This document shows positions 38,693 through 40,590 of a DNA stretch of 40,590 nucleotides, in pieces. How positions within the stretch are numbered: position 1 is the first letter of the stretch; each line of letters opens with the position of its first letter. The position numbers and the translations under genes are program-made. Under the pieces are notes generated by a model. That model was not told the DNA's origin. It ran no database searches and worked only from the letters and a program-made list of their open reading frames with translations. The DNA is from a virus: positions 1 to 40,590 of the IMG/VR virus record IMGVR_UViG_3300034682_000448, one strand, 5' to 3'.

Positions 38693-39181
38693 ATGGCCAG
38701 ACTCACCGAACCCCAGGCCGGAGGCGCGAACGTGCTCCGTTTCCTGGACCTGATCGCCTTTTCAGAGGGCACCTCGACCGTCAAAGGCAGCGATGATGGA
38801 TACAACGTCCTGTACGGGCGAGGGCTGTTCACGGGTTACGCGGACCATCCGCGAAAGAAGCTGACCTTCGCCATCAACGGCAAACCCGTGACCAGCACGG
38901 CAGCTGGCCGATACCAGCTGCTCGAGCGCTACTGGGACGCGTACCGGGTCAGTCTTCGCCTGGCTGGCGGATTCACGCCGGAGAACCAGGACCGCATCGC
39001 GCTGCAGCAGATCCGCGAGCAGAAGGCTCTGGACGAAATAAAGGCTGGCCGCATCCAGCAGGCTATCGCCAAGTGCTCCAACATCTGGGCCAGCTTCCCT
39101 GGCAATACCTATGGGCAGAACCCACACCGCCTGGAAAAGCTGTTGGCTCAGTGGCAGAGGCTCGGCGGGGTGCTTGCATGA
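38693..39181 (+). CDS. Endolysin, lambda R-type lytic transglycosylase
   Basis: The product is 162 residues from ATG 38693 with AGGAG upstream. It aligns well with lambda gpR (GH104-like transglycosylase): RFLDLIAFSEGTS with catalytic glutamate E25, YNVLYGRGLFTGYADHPRK, STAAGRYQLLERYWDAYR, RIQQAIAKCSNIWASFPG and YGQNPHRLEKLL. No signal peptide is present, so export needs the holin encoded at 15698. Its stop overlaps the Rz-like gene by 4 bases, giving an R-Rz-Rz1 lysis block. Confidence 0.95.
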   Translation: MARLTEPQAGGANVLRFLDLIAFSEGTSTVKGSDDGYNVLYGRGLFTGYADHPRKKLTFAINGKPVTSTAAGRYQLLERYWDAYRVSLRLAGGFTPENQDRIALQQIREQKALDEIKAGRIQQAIAKCSNIWASFPGNTYGQNPHRLEKLLAQWQRLGGVLA

Positions 39182-39540
39182 ATGCCTGGCTGATGCGGCT
39201 GGCTGGTGCCGGCCTTCTGGTTCTAGTCGGTATGTTGATTGGAATCTGGGCTGCCACCGGTCACTTCCGGCCGCTGCTTGATGCCGAGCAGAACCAGGCT
39301 GCCAGTTGCAAGGCTGCCCGCGACAACCTGAGCGGGCTGGCGGCGGAGCAGGGCAAGGCCTTGGGCGACTTGACCCTGGCGGCGGAGGTTCGCCAGGCCG
39401 GGGCTGAGCAGGCGGTGGGTAAGGCTAAGGCAAGCGCGGAAGTCGACTACGCCGTGGCAAACCGCCTGCAGCAGGAGCGCACCGGCGGTGACCAGTGCGC
39501 GGCTGCCATCTCGATCATCGACAAGGAACTGGGTCTATGA
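39178..39540 (+). CDS. i-spanin, Rz-like
   Basis: A 120-residue type II membrane protein: an N-terminal anchor at about 8-27 (LAGAGLLVLVGMLIGIWAAT) then a long helical periplasmic domain (AEQNQAASCKAARDNLSGLA, AEQGKALGDLTLAAEVRQAG). Together with the Rz1 lipoprotein it spans the periplasm and disrupts the outer membrane at the end of lysis. It is DUF2514-like. It overlaps the endolysin and the Rz1 start by 4 bases each. Confidence 0.87.
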   Translation: MNAWLMRLAGAGLLVLVGMLIGIWAATGHFRPLLDAEQNQAASCKAARDNLSGLAAEQGKALGDLTLAAEVRQAGAEQAVGKAKASAEVDYAVANRLQQERTGGDQCAAAISIIDKELGL

Positions 39541-39878
39541 GGCTGGGGCTGAAATCAAAATGCTGTGGGAGCGGAATAGGGTGGTTTCGGTCTGCAAGCC
39601 TTGTAATCCGTGGCCTTGCCCGTGGGAGCGGAATGGTACTGGTCCTGTGCCTCGCCGGGTGCGCCCGCAAGGTAGAGCCACAAATCCAGTACGTGCGCGT
39701 TGAGGTGCCAGTGCAGGTGCCGTGTCGGGCGCCGGAGGTCGCGGTACCGCCATGGGCAGCTGCCAGCCTGCGAAAGACCGACAGCCTGGAGCTGAAAGTT
39801 CGGGCGTTGCTGGCTGAAAGGAGGCAGCGTATCGGCTATGAGCGCGAGCTGGTCGCAGCAATCGCCGCCTGCAGGTGA
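39537..39878 (+). CDS. o-spanin, Rz1-like lipoprotein
   Basis: The product is 113 residues from ATG 39537, which overlaps the Rz stop by 4 bases. A lipobox (VLCLAGC) lies unusually far in, near residue 42, behind a 32-residue Cys/Gly/Arg-containing leader. An internal ATG at 39633, with GGGAG five bases upstream, would give a protein that begins MVLVLCLAGC, but its signal peptide lacks any basic n-region. The mature part is Pro-rich (EPQIQYVRVEVPVQVPCRAP) as expected for Rz1. Two copies of GTGGGAGCGGAAT lie in the leader region. Rz1 is the outer-membrane partner of the Rz-like spanin. Confidence 0.82.
   Translation: MRLGLKSKCCGSGIGWFRSASLVIRGLARGSGMVLVLCLAGCARKVEPQIQYVRVEVPVQVPCRAPEVAVPPWAAASLRKTDSLELKVRALLAERRQRIGYERELVAAIAACR
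39565..39634 (+). repeat. Pair of 13-bp REP-like repeats in the Rz1 leader
   Basis: GTGGGAGCGGAAT occurs at 39565-39577 and 39622-39634, 57 bp apart, so both are in the same codon phase. CTGTGGGAGCGG is the conserved start of a common Pseudomonas REP element. The pair could be a decayed REP that now forms the extra leader of Rz1. The repeats are seen; the origin is inference. Confidence 0.5.
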
Positions 39879-39895
39879 ACTGATCGAATGGAGGT

Positions 39896-40261
39896 TTACT
39901 TCGAATGTCTTTTGATGACGATTTTGCTGGAGTGGCCTTTTTTTGAGGTTACAACGTAAACAGATCCGTCATCTGCCCCGGTCGCTACAGCCTGAGTCGT
40001 CAGAGCTCCACCAAATCGACGTACTAACCTACCTGTCATGACTCTCAGGCCGGAGCTACCCAGCTTTTGAGTGACTTTGGCCTCAGCGGTAGGTACAGCT
40101 TCCGCACAGGCCTTGGCCACTGCGTGACTCATCTCATCCCGGTCTTCGAAGCTTGAATTCTCGTATTCACCAAAAAACTCTTGCCTATCAACTTTTTTGG
40201 CCAGGGAGCGCATACGATCGAAGAAATCATCCTCGGTCTCGACCTGAAAAGTCTTGGTCAT
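39896..40261 (-). CDS. Unknown partner of the TumE-like protein, possible antitoxin
   Basis: A 121-residue protein from ATG 40261, which overlaps the TumE-like stop by 4 bases. The N-terminal 50 residues are acidic (TKTFQVETEDDFFDRMRSLA, QEFFGEYENSSFEDRDEMSH); the C-terminal half is basic (GLRVMTGRLVRRFGGALTTQ, VTSKKGHSSKIVIKRHSK). No helix-turn-helix is evident, unlike typical TumA antitoxins. Gene order and coupling suggest it belongs to the same module as its neighbour. It converges on the spanin genes and is probably not part of the late operon. Confidence 0.7.
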   Translation of the reverse strand: MTKTFQVETEDDFFDRMRSLAKKVDRQEFFGEYENSSFEDRDEMSHAVAKACAEAVPTAEAKVTQKLGSSGLRVMTGRLVRRFGGALTTQAVATGADDGSVYVVTSKKGHSSKIVIKRHSK

Positions 40262-40590
40262 TTGGATTTCCTCTCTTCAAGATACTGCTGCCAGTCTGCC
40301 TGAAATTTGGCCAAGGTGTCTTCGATTGAGACAAACGTGACCGGCTCAACCTCCCCCATGTAGTGACGGTGGTCGTAGCCATGAGCGTTGTCGTATCCCA
40401 CGACTCTGCCGTTGTCTCCAGAATAAACCCTGGGGTTGATGTATGCCATGCTGTACGTCAGCACCTTCCCGCACTCTTCAATGACATATTCAATTCTGAT
40501 CTGACCGTTCCCACGCTTTGTGGAAATCGAGAAGCGTTCGGAGATCTTTTTCGTGGCGCTCTTGCCGGCCTTGCCTTTCGATTTCCCCAT
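40258..40590 (-). CDS. TumE/DUF6516-like toxin, may begin outside the window
   Basis: The visible frame starts at ATG 40590, the last base of the window, giving 110 residues; the true start might lie further right. After a Lys/Ser-rich start the sequence carries IRIEYVIEECGKVLTYSMAY, then VGYDNAHGYDHRHYMGEVEP and TLAKFQADWQQYLEERKSK. The DNAH-x3-HRH motif plus the spacing resembles the TumE/DUF6516 family, small proteins associated with toxin-antitoxin pairs. With the overlapping partner it forms a compact accessory module at the distal prophage end, a common site for addiction or defence genes. The family match is moderate and toxicity is not shown. Confidence 0.62.
   Translation of the reverse strand: MGKSKGKAGKSATKKISERFSISTKRGNGQIRIEYVIEECGKVLTYSMAYINPRVYSGDNGRVVGYDNAHGYDHRHYMGEVEPVTFVSIEDTLAKFQADWQQYLEERKSK

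Overview
The window is almost entirely one temperate siphophage (lambdoid layout, HK97-type head) integrated in a GC-rich gammaproteobacterial chromosome, most likely a Pseudomonas of the putida/fluorescens type. The host assignment is inference. It rests on GC-rich codon use, DUF3077 and phage families common in Pseudomonas, and copies of a GTGGGAGCGG motif that resembles Pseudomonas REP elements.

Left edge (1-1233): the minus-strand start of a second integrase (P4/DUF4102 type, cut by the window edge), then a strong terminator and the 3' end of a tRNA-like gene whose sequence best fits tmRNA (ssrA). Only a 3' fragment is present, so it is read as an attachment site: the prophage to its right and another element to its left appear to sit in tandem at ssrA. 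The right attachment site is not inside the window.

Early left arm (1234-7244, minus strand): a possible cargo gene with a gluzincin-type zinc-protease signature, tyrosine integrase, excisionase, a DUF1566 protein, small unknowns, a CsrA/RsmA-family RNA-binding protein with a long C-terminal extension, a small membrane protein, a TerB-like protein, a LuxR-type HTH protein and the CI-like S24 repressor. Two candidate operator/promoter regions (6366-6440 and 7266-7318) share ATGAG/CTCAT half-sites and define a lambda-like immunity region.

Early right arm (7333-15033, plus strand): Cro/YdaS-like protein, KilA-N and ORF6N proteins, small unknowns, an O-like initiator that contains a 22-bp-phased iteron array (probable replication origin), a DnaC-like loader, a DnaB helicase and a Q-type antiterminator. 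Most of these genes overlap by 4 bases (ATGA/GTGA), so the arm probably works as one translationally coupled operon.

Late genes (15698-39878, plus strand): holin, HNH endonuclease, probable cos region, terminase subunits, portal, prohead protease, capsid, connectors and tail completion proteins. Next come the tail tube, a G/GT chaperone pair with a correctly phased GGGAAAG slippery site, tape measure, lambda-like tail-tip proteins M, L, K, I and J, tail-fibre accessory proteins, a lambda-type endolysin and an Rz/Rz1 spanin pair. Several late genes are preceded by a hairpin plus T-run immediately before the ribosome binding site, as if they depended on Q-modified polymerase. Three lipoprotein genes besides Rz1 are interspersed; two of them are on the opposite strand.

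Right edge (39896-40590, minus strand): a two-gene operon whose first product resembles the TumE/DUF6516 toxin family and whose second is an unknown partner, probably cargo. No stretch above 300 bases lacks a gene. No CRISPR array, insertion sequence or complete tRNA gene was seen.
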